Shown piece by piece: positions 43,565 to 53,416 of a stretch of DNA of 64,000 bases. A model generated the notes under the pieces. That model saw nothing but the letters and a program-made list of their open reading frames with translations. It was not told the origin of the DNA and ran no database searches. The stretch comes from Aeromicrobium senzhongii (lineage in GTDB: Bacteria; Actinomycetota; Actinomycetes; Propionibacteriales; Nocardioidaceae): the NCBI RefSeq assembly GCF_014334735.1, contig NZ_CP060587.1, positions 2,480,001 through 2,544,000 on the forward strand, given 5' to 3'. The position numbers and the translations under genes were made by a program. The first letter of the stretch is position 1; each line of letters starts with the position of its first letter.

Positions 43565-43663
43565 TGTCGCCCGGGCACCCGGGTCTGGGAAGTCCGAGCG
43601 CCTCGACGCCCCGCCCGCTCCCCTAGCGTCGAGCCCGTCCCCCATGACTTCGCAGGAGTGCAC

Positions 43664-43754
43664 ATGGCCCGGTCCACGACCCTGTGGACCGACGTGCACA
43701 CCCGATCCACCTCCCCGAGGGCTACGACCCCACGGCGGCCCGCGACGGCGAGAC
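43664..43754 (+). pseudogene. Possible 5' remnant of an esterase-like gene
   Basis: A TAGCGT box (43624-43629), an AGGAG RBS (43654-43658) and an ATG at 43664 form a good gene start, but the frame soon loses coding character. In the neighbouring frame, 43700-43760 reads PIHLPEGYDPTAARDGE, a phrase like the start of a putative esterase domain. It looks like a truncated, frameshifted gene cut off by the fadE25 gene end. Weakly supported. Confidence 0.3.
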
Positions 43755-44918
43755 TCAGAGAGTCGACTGGATGCCGGCCAGCAGCTGGCGCGCCATCACG
43801 ATGCGCTGGACCTGGTTCGTGCCCTCGTAGATCTGCGTGATCTTCGCGTCGCGCATCATCCGCTCGACGGGGTAGTCACGGGTGAAGCCGTAGCCACCGA
43901 GCAGCTGGACGGCGTCGGTGGTCACCTGCATGGCCGTGTCGGACGCGAAGGCCTTGGCTGCCGCACCGAAGAACGTGAGGTCCTTGTCGCCGCGCTCCGA
44001 ACGGCCCGCGGCCGCGTAGGTGAGCTGACGGGCAGCCTCGATCTTCATGCCCATGTCCGCGATCATGAACTGCAGGCCCTGGAAGTCCGAGACGGGCTTG
44101 CCGAACTGCTTGCGCTCCTGGACGTAGCCCAGCGCGTAGTCGAGCGCGCCCTGCGCGACGCCCACGGCCTGCGCCGCGATGGTGACGCGCGTGTGGTCGA
44201 GCGTCTTCATCGCGATCGAGAAGCCCTCGCCCACCTCGCCGATGATGCGATCGCCGGGGATGCGGACGTTGTCGAAGTAGACCTCGCGCGTGGGCGATCC
44301 CTTGATGCCGAGCTTCTTCTCCGGGGCCCCGAACGAGACGCCCTCGTCGGACTTCTCGACGACGAACGCCGTGATGCCCTTCGTGCGCTTCTCGAAGTCG
44401 GTCTGCGTCAGGACGGTGTAGTACTCGGACTCGCCGGCGTTGGTGATCCAGCGCTTCGTGCCGTTGATGATCCAGTCGTCGCCGTCGCGCTTGGCGGTGG
44501 TCTTCTGGTTGGCGGCGTCGGAGCCGGCCTCGGGCTCGGACAGGCAGTAGCTGAAGCCGCCCTCGCCGCGGGCGAGCTTGCCCAGGTACTTGGCCTTGAT
44601 CTCCTCGTTGCCACCGATCTGGACCGGCAGGGAGCCGAGCTTGTTGACGGCCGGGATCAGCGAGCTGGAGACGCACACGCGGGCGACCTCCTCGATCACG
44701 AGAACCGTGGCGAGCGCGTCCGCGCCCGCGCCGCCGTACTCCTCCGGCACGTGCGGAGCGTGGAAGTCCGCAGCGATGAGGGCCGCGTTCGCCTCGCTCG
44801 GGAAGCGCGGCTGTTCGTCGACGTCCGCGGCGTAGGGAGCGATCTTCGCCTCGGCCACGGCGCGCACCGCCTCGCGGATCGCCTGGTGCTCCTCGGACAA
44901 CGCGAAGAAATCGGACAC
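43755..44918 (-). CDS. fadE25: Acyl-CoA dehydrogenase, FadE25-like
   Basis: A 387-residue acyl-CoA dehydrogenase. FAD/substrate motifs are CLSEPEAGSDAANQ and WIINGTKRWITNA, and the catalytic Glu lies in the C-terminal IYEGTNQVQRIVMAR, the short/medium-chain type. FadE25 stands next to purE in mycobacteria, and here it is also close to purEK, supporting the assignment. It should oxidise acyl-CoA in beta-oxidation, passing electrons to ETF. The GTG at 44918 has a GGGAG RBS. Confidence 0.88.
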   Translation of the reverse strand: MSDFFALSEEHQAIREAVRAVAEAKIAPYAADVDEQPRFPSEANAALIAADFHAPHVPEEYGGAGADALATVLVIEEVARVCVSSSLIPAVNKLGSLPVQIGGNEEIKAKYLGKLARGEGGFSYCLSEPEAGSDAANQKTTAKRDGDDWIINGTKRWITNAGESEYYTVLTQTDFEKRTKGITAFVVEKSDEGVSFGAPEKKLGIKGSPTREVYFDNVRIPGDRIIGEVGEGFSIAMKTLDHTRVTIAAQAVGVAQGALDYALGYVQERKQFGKPVSDFQGLQFMIADMGMKIEAARQLTYAAAGRSERGDKDLTFFGAAAKAFASDTAMQVTTDAVQLLGGYGFTRDYPVERMMRDAKITQIYEGTNQVQRIVMARQLLAGIQSTL

Positions 44919-45008
44919 GCTCAACTCCCGGATCGAAAAAGGTGGAACCACCGAATTCTACGCCCGTGTGACAGGGCTCTCTCCCCACGGGTCGGGTTAC
45001 CGTCGGGT

Positions 45009-45635
45009 ATGACGCAGATCCAGGATGAGGCGGAACTGCGCGCGATTCTGGGCCAGCCCCTGCAGCGCGCGCTCGACAAGGACCGCGACCGGCTGACGAC
45101 GCACCACGTCGAGTGGCTGCGGCACTCCCCGGTCTGCCTGCTCGGCACCTCGGGCGCGGACGGCAGCTGCGACGTCTCGCCCAAGGGCGACCCCGCCGGC
45201 TCACTGGTCCACGTCATCGATGGCCGCCGACTCGCCCTGGCCGAGCGGCCCGGCAACCGGCGCGCCGACGGCTACGCGAACATCCTGGCCAACCCGCACG
45301 TGGGACTCGTCTTCCTCATCCCCGGTCGCGGCGACACCCTGCGGGTCAACGGACGGGCGCGCCTGCTGCGCACCGACGACGGCGGACCGGACTATGTCGA
45401 TGCCCTCGTCGTGAAGGGCCGGCGGCCGGTCCTGGTCTGCGAGGTCGAGGTCGAGCAGGTGTTCTTCCACTGCGCCAAGGCGTTCCTGCGCTCGCAGCTC
45501 TGGGACCCCACGACGTGGCGGCCCGACGCCGTGCCGTCGCGCGCCGAGATCGCGCACGCCATGGAGCGACCCGACGACTCCGTGGAGGAGCTCGAGGCGT
45601 ACTACGGCGCGCAGTACAGCACGAACCTCTACTGA
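45009..45635 (+). CDS. Pyridoxamine 5'-phosphate oxidase-like FMN/F420-binding protein
   Basis: A 208-residue split-barrel protein of the PNPOx-like MSMEG_1061 type. It contains HSPVCLLGTSGADGSCDVSPKGDPAG, the flavin-binding start of the barrel, and LANPHVGLVFLIPGRGDTLRVNGRA. It should bind FMN or F420 and act as a small oxidoreductase; the substrate is unknown. The ATG at 45009 follows a TTACCGT -10-like box by a few nt and has no RBS. It is convergent with the hydrolase gene, stops 1 nt apart. Confidence 0.82.
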   Translation: MTQIQDEAELRAILGQPLQRALDKDRDRLTTHHVEWLRHSPVCLLGTSGADGSCDVSPKGDPAGSLVHVIDGRRLALAERPGNRRADGYANILANPHVGLVFLIPGRGDTLRVNGRARLLRTDDGGPDYVDALVVKGRRPVLVCEVEVEQVFFHCAKAFLRSQLWDPTTWRPDAVPSRAEIAHAMERPDDSVEELEAYYGAQYSTNLY

Positions 45636-45636
45636 G

Positions 45637-46338
45637 TCACCGGTCGCGCAGCGCCTCGACGATCGCCGCGCCCAGCTCGGCGGGCTTGGTGAACTGGGGC
45701 CAGTGACCGGTGGGCAGGTCGACGTACTCGACGTCGCGGACACGGCCCAGCTCTCCGACCCAGGGCTCACCGGCCGCGATCGCATCGCGCAGGATCTGGG
45801 AGGGGAACTCGTTGGCGATGACCGTCACCGGGACGTCGAGCCGGCGCTCGTCGGTGAGGGTGATGCCGTCGGTCGCCACACGCCTCGGCAGGGGGACGGC
45901 GCGCGCGATGAACTCGGCGCGCAGCTGATCGTCGAGGTCGACCAGGTCCATGTCCATGAACTCGTCCCACGGCGGCAGCGGGATCTCGTCGCCGTCGGCG
46001 GGCAGCTCGTCGTTGACCGCCTGACCCTCGGCCGGCGGGCCCGAATCGACGTAGATGTTGCGGGCGATCCGGTCGGGGCGACGGTCGGCCACACCGTGAA
46101 TCACGGCGCCGCCCCCGGAGTGCCCGACGAGCACGACGTCACCGTCGAGGGAGTCGACCTTCCCCGCGACGAAGTCGATGTGGTCCGCCAGGCCGATGCC
46201 GGCGCGGGAGGCGTCCCGGGACTCGAGCCCGGGGAGCGTGAGCGGATGGATGCGGTGACCCGCCTCGACGAGCTGCGGCGTGACCGCGTCCCACGAGGAG
46301 GCGTCGAGCCAGAACCCCGGAACCAGAACGATGTCCAT
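45637..46338 (-). CDS. Alpha/beta hydrolase
   Basis: A 233-residue hydrolase that begins MDIVLVPGFWLDASSWDAV, has the nucleophile elbow LVGHSGGGAV and a late GHWPQFTKP His, the layout of the RsbQ/esterase EstC-like group. No signal peptide is present, so it is cytoplasmic. The substrate is unknown. TACGGT (46345-46350, minus strand) ends 6 nt before the ATG, fitting a leaderless start. It lies directly downstream of purE on the same strand. Confidence 0.82.
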   Translation of the reverse strand: MDIVLVPGFWLDASSWDAVTPQLVEAGHRIHPLTLPGLESRDASRAGIGLADHIDFVAGKVDSLDGDVVLVGHSGGGAVIHGVADRRPDRIARNIYVDSGPPAEGQAVNDELPADGDEIPLPPWDEFMDMDLVDLDDQLRAEFIARAVPLPRRVATDGITLTDERRLDVPVTVIANEFPSQILRDAIAAGEPWVGELGRVRDVEYVDLPTGHWPQFTKPAELGAAIVEALRDR

Positions 46339-46383
46339 GCTGGCACCGTAAGTCCGTCGACCGACAGAAGCGAGAGGCGAGCG

Positions 46384-46872
46384 TCAGTTCCCGCGGACCT
46401 TCGCGCCCTTCGCCCGGGCGGCGTCGGCCAGGGCCGCCTGGAAGTCCACCATCGCGGACGTGAGGGCGGGATCGCCGGTGGCCAGGATGCGCACGGCCAG
46501 CAGACCCGCGTTGCGGGCGTTGCCGATCGCGACGGTCGCCACGGGCACCCCGGCGGGCATCTGGACGATCGACAGCAGCGAGTCCATCCCGTCGAGGTAC
46601 TTCAGCGGGACCGGGACTCCGATGACCGGCAGCGGCGTCACGGCCGCGAGCATGCCGGGCAGATGCGCCGCTCCTCCGGCGCCGGCGATGATGACCTCGA
46701 TGCCGCGCTCGTGCGCGGTGCGGCCGTACTCGAGCATCTCGTCGGGCATCCGGTGCGCCGAGACGACGTCGGCCTCGTACTCGATGCCGAACTCGCCGAC
46801 GGCGGTCGCGGCGGCCTCCATCGTCGGCCAGTCCGAGTCGGACCCCATCACGATTCCCACGCGTGCCGTCAT
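46384..46872 (-). CDS. purE: N5-carboxyaminoimidazole ribonucleotide mutase
   Basis: A 162-residue PurE that converts N5-CAIR to CAIR in purine synthesis. It shows [16 protein letters not shown], the [11 protein letters not shown] active-site His, and [14 protein letters not shown]. Length is typical of class I PurE. The ATG at 46872 overlaps the purK stop by 4 nt, so purK and purE are coupled, as in most actinobacteria. Confidence 0.95.
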   Translation of the reverse strand: MTARVGIVMGSDSDWPTMEAAATAVGEFGIEYEADVVSAHRMPDEMLEYGRTAHERGIEVIIAGAGGAAHLPGMLAAVTPLPVIGVPVPLKYLDGMDSLLSIVQMPAGVPVATVAIGNARNAGLLAVRILATGDPALTSAMVDFQAALADAARAKGAKVRGN

Positions 46873-48005
46873 GCCAGGTCTCCGTCCGTCAGCAGTGCCG
46901 CGCTGTGCCGGGCCCGGCGCAGCACGTCCTCGAGGTCCTCGCCCACGGCGGTCACGTGGCCGACCTTGCGGCCGGGCTTGACCGCCTTGCCGTACAGGTG
47001 GACCTTGACGTCGGGCTGCGCCGCGAGCGCGACCTCGCGCTGGGCGGCGAGATCCTCGACGGCTCCGCCGAGGATGTTGACCATCACGCTCCACGGCTGG
47101 CGCGGCGTCGTGGCCCCCAGTGGCAGGCCCATGACCGCGCGCAGGTGGTTCTCGAACTGGCTCGTCACGGCACCGTCGATCGACCAGTGCCCGGTGTTGT
47201 GCGGACGCATCGCCAGCTCGTTCACCAGGATCCGGTCGTCGTCGGTCTCGAACAGCTCGACGGCGAGCATCCCCACCACGTCGAGCTCCTCGGCGATGGT
47301 CCGGGCGATGGCGCGGGCGCGCGCCTCGAGCGCGGGGTCCAGGTTCGGTGCCGGGGCGATGACCTCGAAGCACACACCGTCGACCTGACGCGACTCGACG
47401 ACGGGGTAGTCCACGATCTCGCCCGTGGCACTGCGCGCGACCTGCGCGGAGAGCTCACGCCGGAACGGCACCAGCTCCTCGACGAGCAGGGCGCCCGGGG
47501 CACCGAAGGGCTCGTCGAGGTCGGCGGCGGACTCGACCTTCCAGACGCCCTTGCCGTCGTAGCCGCCGCGCGCCGTCTTGACGATCGCCGGGAAGCCGAA
47601 GGCCTCCACGTCGGCAGGCTCGGCCACCGGCGCCCAGCGCGGGCAGGGGACGCCGAGATCGGTCAGTCGTCGACGCATCACGAGCTTGTCCTGGGCGTGG
47701 ATCAACGCGTCCGGACCGGGGCGACAGTCGTGCCCCTCCTGCACCAGCGTCCGCAGGTGCTCCGGCGGGACGTGCTCGTGGTCGAACGTCACCACGGGCG
47801 CGTCCTGCACGGCGCGGCGCAGGTCGTCCAGATCCGCGTGCGTGCCGATGTGGTGGTCGGCGATCACCTGGGCGGCGGACACGTCCGGCCCCTCGGCGAG
47901 CAGGGTCAGCCGGATGCCCAGACCGATCGCCGGCGGCTGCATCATCCGGGCCAGCTGGCCACCACCGATGACGGCCACGTCGTGCTGCGGGGGTTCGTGC
48001 GTCAC
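46869..48005 (-). CDS. purK: N5-carboxyaminoimidazole ribonucleotide synthase
   Basis: A 378-residue ATP-grasp enzyme that makes N5-CAIR from AIR, bicarbonate and ATP. It begins [14 protein letters not shown] and contains [24 protein letters not shown] and [13 protein letters not shown]. All ATP-grasp motifs are visible. The GTG at 48005 has a TAGGCT box (48012-48017, minus strand) 6 nt upstream, so it is probably leaderless. Its end overlaps purE by 4 nt. Confidence 0.95.
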   Translation of the reverse strand: MTHEPPQHDVAVIGGGQLARMMQPPAIGLGIRLTLLAEGPDVSAAQVIADHHIGTHADLDDLRRAVQDAPVVTFDHEHVPPEHLRTLVQEGHDCRPGPDALIHAQDKLVMRRRLTDLGVPCPRWAPVAEPADVEAFGFPAIVKTARGGYDGKGVWKVESAADLDEPFGAPGALLVEELVPFRRELSAQVARSATGEIVDYPVVESRQVDGVCFEVIAPAPNLDPALEARARAIARTIAEELDVVGMLAVELFETDDDRILVNELAMRPHNTGHWSIDGAVTSQFENHLRAVMGLPLGATTPRQPWSVMVNILGGAVEDLAAQREVALAAQPDVKVHLYGKAVKPGRKVGHVTAVGEDLEDVLRRARHSAALLTDGDLA

Positions 48006-48051
48006 GGCGCCAGCCTAGGGCGAGAGGGCGGTGGCCAGCGGTCGAGGTCGC

Positions 48052-49038
48052 TCACCGGGACCGGAACGGCAACCGCTCCGAGACCGTGATCGGCGAGAGA
48101 TGGCCGAACCCCTTGATGTGGCGAGGCGGCAGCACCCGCTTCTCGAAGGTGTCGCCGAGCGCATCGGCCGTGGCCTGGTCGACCAGCAGCCGGTTGGCCC
48201 GGGCGACCTGCGAGAGCCGCGCGGCGAGGTTGACGGGGGGACCGAAGACATCGCCCAGACGGCTGATCACCGAACCGGTGGCCAGGCCCACCCGGACGTC
48301 GGGCAGCTTGGGTCGGGCGCCGATCGTGTTGATGATGTCGACCGAGATCTTGGTGGCCAGGACGGGGTCGGGGTGTACGAACAGCATGGCGTCGCCCAGC
48401 GTCTTGATGACGCGCGCGCCCGCAGCGGTGATGAGGTCGCCGCAGCGGGTCTCGAACTCCTCGACGACGGAGGCCAGCGACGCGTCGTCCAGGCGGTTCG
48501 ACAGCGCCGTGAAGCGGGTCATGTCGGCGAACCCGACGGTCATGTCGGTCGACAGCAGGGCCTGGTCGTTCTCACCCAGTGCGGTGAGCCGGGCCGCCGC
48601 GGCCGCCAGGTGGCGCCGCCAGACGTGCACCATGAGCCGCTCGAACCCGGGGACCGAGGTCTGCGCCAGCTCGAGGGCCGCGTCCGCGCGGCTGTCGGAC
48701 TTGCCACGCACGATGTCGGACTCCAGCTGGTCGACCAGGATCGTCGCCTGCCAGTCCGCGAGCCGGGACATCGTCTGACCGAGCGCTCGGGTCAGCCGGA
48801 ACACCGTGTCCTCGTCGAGGATCTCGTGCTCCATCGCGTTGGCGACGATCGCGACCGCCGTGACGTCGGCGTCGCCGAAGGCGGTCTCGTCGCCGGGGTC
48901 GGGGAAGCCGAGGTTGCGCCACAGCCGGGCGGCCTGCTCGGGGGTGAGGCCGCCGCGCTCGGCGGTCTCGGCGTTCGTGTACTGCAGTTGCTCGGCCAAG
49001 ATGATGTCGACCAACTGCTCCTCGTCAGGCCTGCTCAT
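48052..49038 (-). CDS. Class III adenylate cyclase with helical N-terminal regulatory domain
   Basis: A 328-residue soluble cyclase, like Rv1264 in layout. An all-helical N-terminal domain (about 1-160) precedes the catalytic domain. Metal-binding Asp172 is in GFADMTRFTALS and Asp216 in KTLGDAMLF; Lys212 and the PPVNLAARL segment (Asn270, Arg274) supply base-binding and transition-state residues, so activity is expected. The N-terminal domain of Rv1264 senses pH and fatty acids; a similar role here is an inference. It overlaps the PH-protein gene by 14 nt and stands where mycobacteria have a GtrA-like gene. Confidence 0.88.
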   Translation of the reverse strand: MSRPDEEQLVDIILAEQLQYTNAETAERGGLTPEQAARLWRNLGFPDPGDETAFGDADVTAVAIVANAMEHEILDEDTVFRLTRALGQTMSRLADWQATILVDQLESDIVRGKSDSRADAALELAQTSVPGFERLMVHVWRRHLAAAAARLTALGENDQALLSTDMTVGFADMTRFTALSNRLDDASLASVVEEFETRCGDLITAAGARVIKTLGDAMLFVHPDPVLATKISVDIINTIGARPKLPDVRVGLATGSVISRLGDVFGPPVNLAARLSQVARANRLLVDQATADALGDTFEKRVLPPRHIKGFGHLSPITVSERLPFRSR

Positions 49039-49537
49039 CGCGGCGTGCCTCCGGGGCGTGCGTCTCCAGGACGAGGCGCGTGATCGTGCGGTGGAACTCC
49101 TCGATCCGCGGGATGTCGCGCAGGTGCATGCCCGACTGATGACTGGCGTCGTGGATGATCAACGTCCCGCAGCGCAGGACCCGGTCGATCACGCCCTTCT
49201 CGTAGGCGACGTCGTTGATCCGGGCGAGCGGGATGATCCGACCGCTGCGGGTCACGATGCCCTTCTGCTCGATCAGCCGCCGGTTCGTCAGCGTGTAGGT
49301 CCACGTGAGCCAGCGCAGGAACGGCAGCAGCGTGCCCCACAGGAACAGCACCGCCAGCACGACGAGACCGAGCAACCGCGGCGTGCCGCCGCCCGAGTCG
49401 CCGACCGCCCCGGCGAAGTACCCGCCGATGAGCATGATCGCCAGGCCGACGAGGAACGGGACGATCAGCACCTTCACATGGGTGCGCGTCTGGACCTCGA
49501 TCGCCTCGTCGTCGAGGAGCAGCTTCTCGGACAGCAT
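49025..49537 (-). CDS. Membrane protein with bacterial PH domain (Rv3278c-like)
   Basis: A 170-residue protein with two membrane segments (residues 24-44 and 55-78) followed by a bacterial PH (bPH2) domain: YTLTNRRLIEQKGIVTRSGRIIPLARINDVAYEKGVIDRVL. It matches the actinobacterial family encoded between purK and birA. The function is unknown. It overlaps the cyclase gene by 14 nt, so the two are probably co-translated. Confidence 0.85.
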   Translation of the reverse strand: MLSEKLLLDDEAIEVQTRTHVKVLIVPFLVGLAIMLIGGYFAGAVGDSGGGTPRLLGLVVLAVLFLWGTLLPFLRWLTWTYTLTNRRLIEQKGIVTRSGRIIPLARINDVAYEKGVIDRVLRCGTLIIHDASHQSGMHLRDIPRIEEFHRTITRLVLETHAPEARRDEQA

Positions 49538-49572
49538 GCGGCCATGTTCCCACGACGAACGCCCGCTCGGGA

Positions 49573-50355
49573 TCACACCGGGCGCAGGTGCGTCACGTCG
49601 CCGGCGGACCAGGGGACGCCGTCGACCACGATGCGGCCGGAGTCGTCGATCCCGGTCGCCTCCCCCGTCACGTCGCTGCCGTCGGGCCGCAGGATGCGGA
49701 CCCGCCGACCGATCGTGGAGCACACGTCGGTGTAGGCGCGCGCCAGCTCGTCCTGCTGGGCCGGGTCGCGCCACTGCTCGAGCCGCGCGCGCAGCGCTGC
49801 CAGGAGCACGCCCAGCAGCTCGGTGCGGTCGATCGTCGTGGCGCCCTCGAGCCAGAGCGAGGTCGCGGTCTCGACCGGCAGCTCGTCCGCCGTCAGGGCG
49901 ACGTTGAGTCCCACGCCGATGACCGCCGCGGGACCCTCGCTCGTCTCGACACGCTCGACGAGGATGCCGCAGAGCTTGCGCCGGTCGTCGACGAGAACGT
50001 CGTTCGGCCACTTCAGCGCGACCTCGACGCCGGCCTCGCGCACCGCGTCCACGACAGCCAGCCCGGTCACCAGCGGGAGCCAGGGCCACCGGGCCGGCGG
50101 TACCTCGACGGGACGGACCAGGACCGAGACCGCGATGCCCGTGAGCGGCGGCATCGTGAACGTGCGATCGAGACGGCCCCGGCCCGCGGCCTGGTGATCG
50201 GTCGTGTGGACGGTCCACTCGGGCACCCCGTCGCGGGCGGCAGCCGCAAGGTCGGCGTTCGTGCTGGCGGTCTCCGGCGACACGTGGACGATGAATCCGG
50301 GAGCCACGCCGGCGAGGCGGTTCCGGTCGATGGGCTCACGCTGGGGCAGCTGCAC
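49573..50355 (-). CDS. birA: Biotin-[acetyl-CoA-carboxylase] ligase
   Basis: A 260-residue ligase that activates biotin as biotinyl-5'-AMP and attaches it to the Lys of carrier domains. Motifs are AAGRGRLDRTF with the biotinyl-AMP loop and ALKWPNDVLV with the catalytic Lys. It lacks an N-terminal helix-turn-helix, so it is not a repressor. The GTG at 50355 follows a Gly-rich GGGTGGGG RBS. It stands divergent from accD5, as in mycobacteria, and should modify both carriers in this window. Confidence 0.92.
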   Translation of the reverse strand: MQLPQREPIDRNRLAGVAPGFIVHVSPETASTNADLAAAARDGVPEWTVHTTDHQAAGRGRLDRTFTMPPLTGIAVSVLVRPVEVPPARWPWLPLVTGLAVVDAVREAGVEVALKWPNDVLVDDRRKLCGILVERVETSEGPAAVIGVGLNVALTADELPVETATSLWLEGATTIDRTELLGVLLAALRARLEQWRDPAQQDELARAYTDVCSTIGRRVRILRPDGSDVTGEATGIDDSGRIVVDGVPWSAGDVTHLRPV

Positions 50356-50394
50356 GGCCCCACCCTCGCACAGGCCGGCAGCGGGGTCGGAGGG

Positions 50395-50754
50395 TCACGA
50401 CCCCTCCTGCGGACCCAGCACGCCCTCGACGACACCGGCTGCGGGCGGCGCGGCACCGGCCTGCTTGAGCTCGACGAAGATGACGTGGGTCGGCGTCTCT
50501 CCGATGTTCTTCGCGTGGTGCTGCTGGGCCGGCAGCCACAACACCGTCCCGGTGTCGAGCTCGACGTCCATCGCGAAGTCCCCGGACATGAGTCGCCGCC
50601 GGAAGGAGCTCAGCGTGTACATGACGCTGTCGGGGTGCTCGTGCGGCGTCGTCTCGTCGCCCGGCACGTCCGTGTACTCCAGAACCCGGACCTGGTCGTT
50701 CTCGAGGATGACGCGGTAGTGATCGGCATTCGTGACCGCCGGATCGAGGCTCAT
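50395..50754 (-). CDS. Small cupin-domain protein
   Basis: A 119-residue single cupin. The metal-binding motif [11 protein letters not shown] is near residues 39-49, with a later His pair in AQQHHAKN. The enzyme or sensor role cannot be inferred. The ATG at 50754 faces accD5 across 91 bp, and the gene runs toward birA. It is an insertion relative to the mycobacterial birA-accD5 arrangement. Confidence 0.78.
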   Translation of the reverse strand: MSLDPAVTNADHYRVILENDQVRVLEYTDVPGDETTPHEHPDSVMYTLSSFRRRLMSGDFAMDVELDTGTVLWLPAQQHHAKNIGETPTHVIFVELKQAGAAPPAAGVVEGVLGPQEGS

Positions 50755-50845
50755 CCTTCGAGCATCGCACCGGCGTGAGGAGAAGAACAGCCCCGGCACC
50801 CGCCTTGCTGTGGCACCCGAAACGGCTCCGGTTAAGGTGTTCGCC

Positions 50846-52450
50846 ATGACCGACGCCCTGCCTGACGTCCCGCTGGAGGAGCACCCCGAGCTCCACACCA
50901 CCGCCGGAAAGCTGGCCGAGTACGAACGACGCCACCACGAGGCCACCGTGGAGGTGGCCGATCGTGCCGCCGAGAAGCAGCACGCCCGCGATCGCAAGAG
51001 CGCGCGTGAGCGGATCGAGCAGCTCCTCGACGAGGGCTCGTTCGTCGAGCTCGACGCGCTGGCCCGCCACCGCGCCACGGCGTTCGGCCTCGACAAGAAC
51101 CGTCCGCTCGGCGACGGCGTCATCACCGGCTACGGCACGATCGACGGCCGTCAGGTGTGCGTCTTCAGTCAGGACTTCAGCATCTTCGGCGGCAGCCTCG
51201 GCGAGGTCTACGGCGAGAAGATCACCAAGGTCATGGACCTGGCGATCAAGTCCGGCTGCCCCATCATCGGCATCAACGAGGGCGCCGGCGCCCGCATCCA
51301 GGAGGGCGTCGTCTCGCTCGGCCTGTACGGCGAGATCTTCCGCCGCAACGTGCACGCCTCGGGCGTCATCCCGCAGATCAGCCTGATCATGGGCAACTGC
51401 GCCGGCGGCCACGTCTACTCCCCCGCGGTCACCGACTTCACGATCATGGTCGACGGCACCTCGGGCATGTTCATCACCGGACCGGACATCATCAAGACGG
51501 TCACCGGCGAGGACGTCACGATGGAGGAGCTCGGCGGCGGTCGCACGCACAACACCAAGAGCGGCAACTCGCACTACCTGGCCTCCGACGAGGACGACGC
51601 GCTCGAGTACGTCAAGGCGCTGATCTCCTACCTGCCGCAGAACAACATGGAGGAGCCCGAGGCGTTCCCCGAGGTCGTCGACCTCGAGCCCAGCGACCTC
51701 GACATCGCCCTCGACACGCTCATCCCGGACTCGGCGAACCAGCCCTACGACATCCGCACCGTCATCGAGACCGTGCTGGACGACCAGGAGTTCCTCGAGG
51801 TCCAGCCGCTGTTCGCGCCCAACCTGGTCATCGGCTTCGGCCGGGTCGAGGGCAAGAGCGTCGGCGTCGTGGCCAACCAGCCGATGCAGTTCGCCGGCTG
51901 CCTCGACATCGACGCCTCCGAGAAGGCCGCGCGCTTCGTCCGCACCTGCGACGCCTTCAACATCCCGGTCCTGACGTTCGTGGACGTGCCCGGCTTCCTG
52001 CCCGGCACCGACCAGGAGTGGAACGGCATCATCCGCCGCGGCGCGAAGCTGATCTACGCGTACGCCGAGGCCACCGTCCCGCTCGTCACGATCATCACGC
52101 GCAAGGCCTACGGCGGCGCCTACGACGTCATGGGCTCCAAGCACCTGGGCGCTGACATCAACCTGTCGTGGCCGACCGGGCAGATCGCGGTCGTCGGCGC
52201 CTCGGGTGCCGTCAACATCCTGTACCGCCGCGAGATCGCCGCGGCCGAGGATCCCGACGCGCTGCGCGCCGAGCTGATGACCGAGTACGAGGACACGCTG
52301 TGCAACCCGTACGTGGCGGCCGAGCGCGGCTACATCGACGGGGTCATCAAGCCCAGCCAGACCCGCGCCGAGATCGTCAAGGCACTGCGCCTGCTGGCGA
52401 CCAAGCGCGAGTCGCTGCCGCCCAAGAAGCACGGGAACATCCCGCTCTGA
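50846..52450 (+). CDS. accD5: Propionyl/acyl-CoA carboxylase beta subunit, AccD5-like
   Basis: A 534-residue carboxyltransferase with two crotonase-like halves. Landmarks are [47 protein letters not shown] and [15 protein letters not shown] with [14 protein letters not shown], all typical of AccD5/PccB, which act on propionyl- or acetyl-CoA with AccA3 and AccE. TAAGGT (50833-50838) ends 7 nt before the ATG, a leaderless promoter. It shares its stop with the accE start (TGATG). Confidence 0.95.
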   Translation: MTDALPDVPLEEHPELHTTAGKLAEYERRHHEATVEVADRAAEKQHARDRKSARERIEQLLDEGSFVELDALARHRATAFGLDKNRPLGDGVITGYGTIDGRQVCVFSQDFSIFGGSLGEVYGEKITKVMDLAIKSGCPIIGINEGAGARIQEGVVSLGLYGEIFRRNVHASGVIPQISLIMGNCAGGHVYSPAVTDFTIMVDGTSGMFITGPDIIKTVTGEDVTMEELGGGRTHNTKSGNSHYLASDEDDALEYVKALISYLPQNNMEEPEAFPEVVDLEPSDLDIALDTLIPDSANQPYDIRTVIETVLDDQEFLEVQPLFAPNLVIGFGRVEGKSVGVVANQPMQFAGCLDIDASEKAARFVRTCDAFNIPVLTFVDVPGFLPGTDQEWNGIIRRGAKLIYAYAEATVPLVTIITRKAYGGAYDVMGSKHLGADINLSWPTGQIAVVGASGAVNILYRREIAAAEDPDALRAELMTEYEDTLCNPYVAAERGYIDGVIKPSQTRAEIVKALRLLATKRESLPPKKHGNIPL

Positions 52451-52692
52451 TGTCCGACGAGACGCAGACCCCCGACGCCCCGGAGCAGCAGCCGCTGCTC
52501 CGGGTGGTCAAGGGCGACCCGACGCCGGAGGAGCTGGCGGCGCTCGTCGCCGTCGTCGCCGCCCGCAACGCGGCGGCGGCAGCGGCCGAGGGCGAGGCGC
52601 TCCCGGCCCGCAGCCAGTGGGGCCACCCCACGCGACAGCACCGCACGGTGCACCGCTTCGGCCGCGGCCAGTGGCGCGCCTCCTCCTGGTGA
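52450..52692 (+). CDS. accE: Acyl-CoA carboxylase epsilon subunit
   Basis: An 80-residue small subunit. The conserved LRVVKGDPTPEELAALVAVVAAR helix and the WGHPTRQHR end match the AccE family that stabilises the AccA-AccD5 complex. It overlaps accD5 by 1 nt. No catalytic role. Confidence 0.92.
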   Translation: MSDETQTPDAPEQQPLLRVVKGDPTPEELAALVAVVAARNAAAAAAEGEALPARSQWGHPTRQHRTVHRFGRGQWRASSW

Positions 52693-52753
52693 CGTCGGCC
52701 TGACCGTTTCCCGGGAGGACTTCCCCCGGGCGACGGTGTGGAACGATCGGGCC

Positions 52754-53416
52754 ATGACCCTGCGCCACGACCCCGATGTCGCGTCCGCCGACTGGTTCGT
52801 CCGGTCCGAGGCCGACTGGAGGACCCTCGCGACCCAAGGCCCCGCCGGATTCGAGGCGTACGCCACGGTCCGGTACGACGACGGCGAGTCCGAGCAGTAC
52901 CGCAGCGACACCGCCCTCATGGCGCTCGTCGTCGAGCTCGCCGCCGGGTACACGCGGACACCCGACGACGTCTTCTTCGGGCTCTGGGACGGCTGGGGCG
53001 AGCTGACCGACCAGGGACGCGCGTACTCGGTCGTGCGGTCGAACTGGCTGCGCGACCTGTGGTTCCGGCCCACTCCCCCGCGCAACCGACCCGCGTTCAG
53101 CGAGGAGGTCACCGAGGGTCCGAGGGTCGACCTGCACGGCGAGCGCTCCTACCTGCTCTTCCGCGGACCGGCCGCCGACGTCGGACAGTGGGGCGCGCAG
53201 CCGTACGCGACGGACGTCGAGCGGCCGCTCCCGCCGGCCTCGCTCACCTGGCCGGCCGACCACGCCTGGTTCATCGCCGCCGACGTCGACACGTCGTGGC
53301 TGTGCGTCGGCGGTACGCAGCAGCTGATCGACGCCGTCCTGGCCCGCCCCGACCTCGACGCCGAGCCCGCGACGCACGGCGCCGCCCCGGCCGACGACGA
53401 TCGCGAGGCCCGATGA
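52754..53416 (+). CDS. Unrecognised acidic protein
   Basis: A 220-residue cytoplasmic protein rich in Trp, Asp and Glu with no recognised domain. It has a conserved-looking WDGWGELTDQGR segment and a LLFRGPAADVG segment. It lies between accE and maf, overlapping maf by 4 nt, so it is probably expressed with maf. The ATG at 52754 is chosen; the GTG at 52736 is an alternative. Confidence 0.6.
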   Translation: MTLRHDPDVASADWFVRSEADWRTLATQGPAGFEAYATVRYDDGESEQYRSDTALMALVVELAAGYTRTPDDVFFGLWDGWGELTDQGRAYSVVRSNWLRDLWFRPTPPRNRPAFSEEVTEGPRVDLHGERSYLLFRGPAADVGQWGAQPYATDVERPLPPASLTWPADHAWFIAADVDTSWLCVGGTQQLIDAVLARPDLDAEPATHGAAPADDDREAR

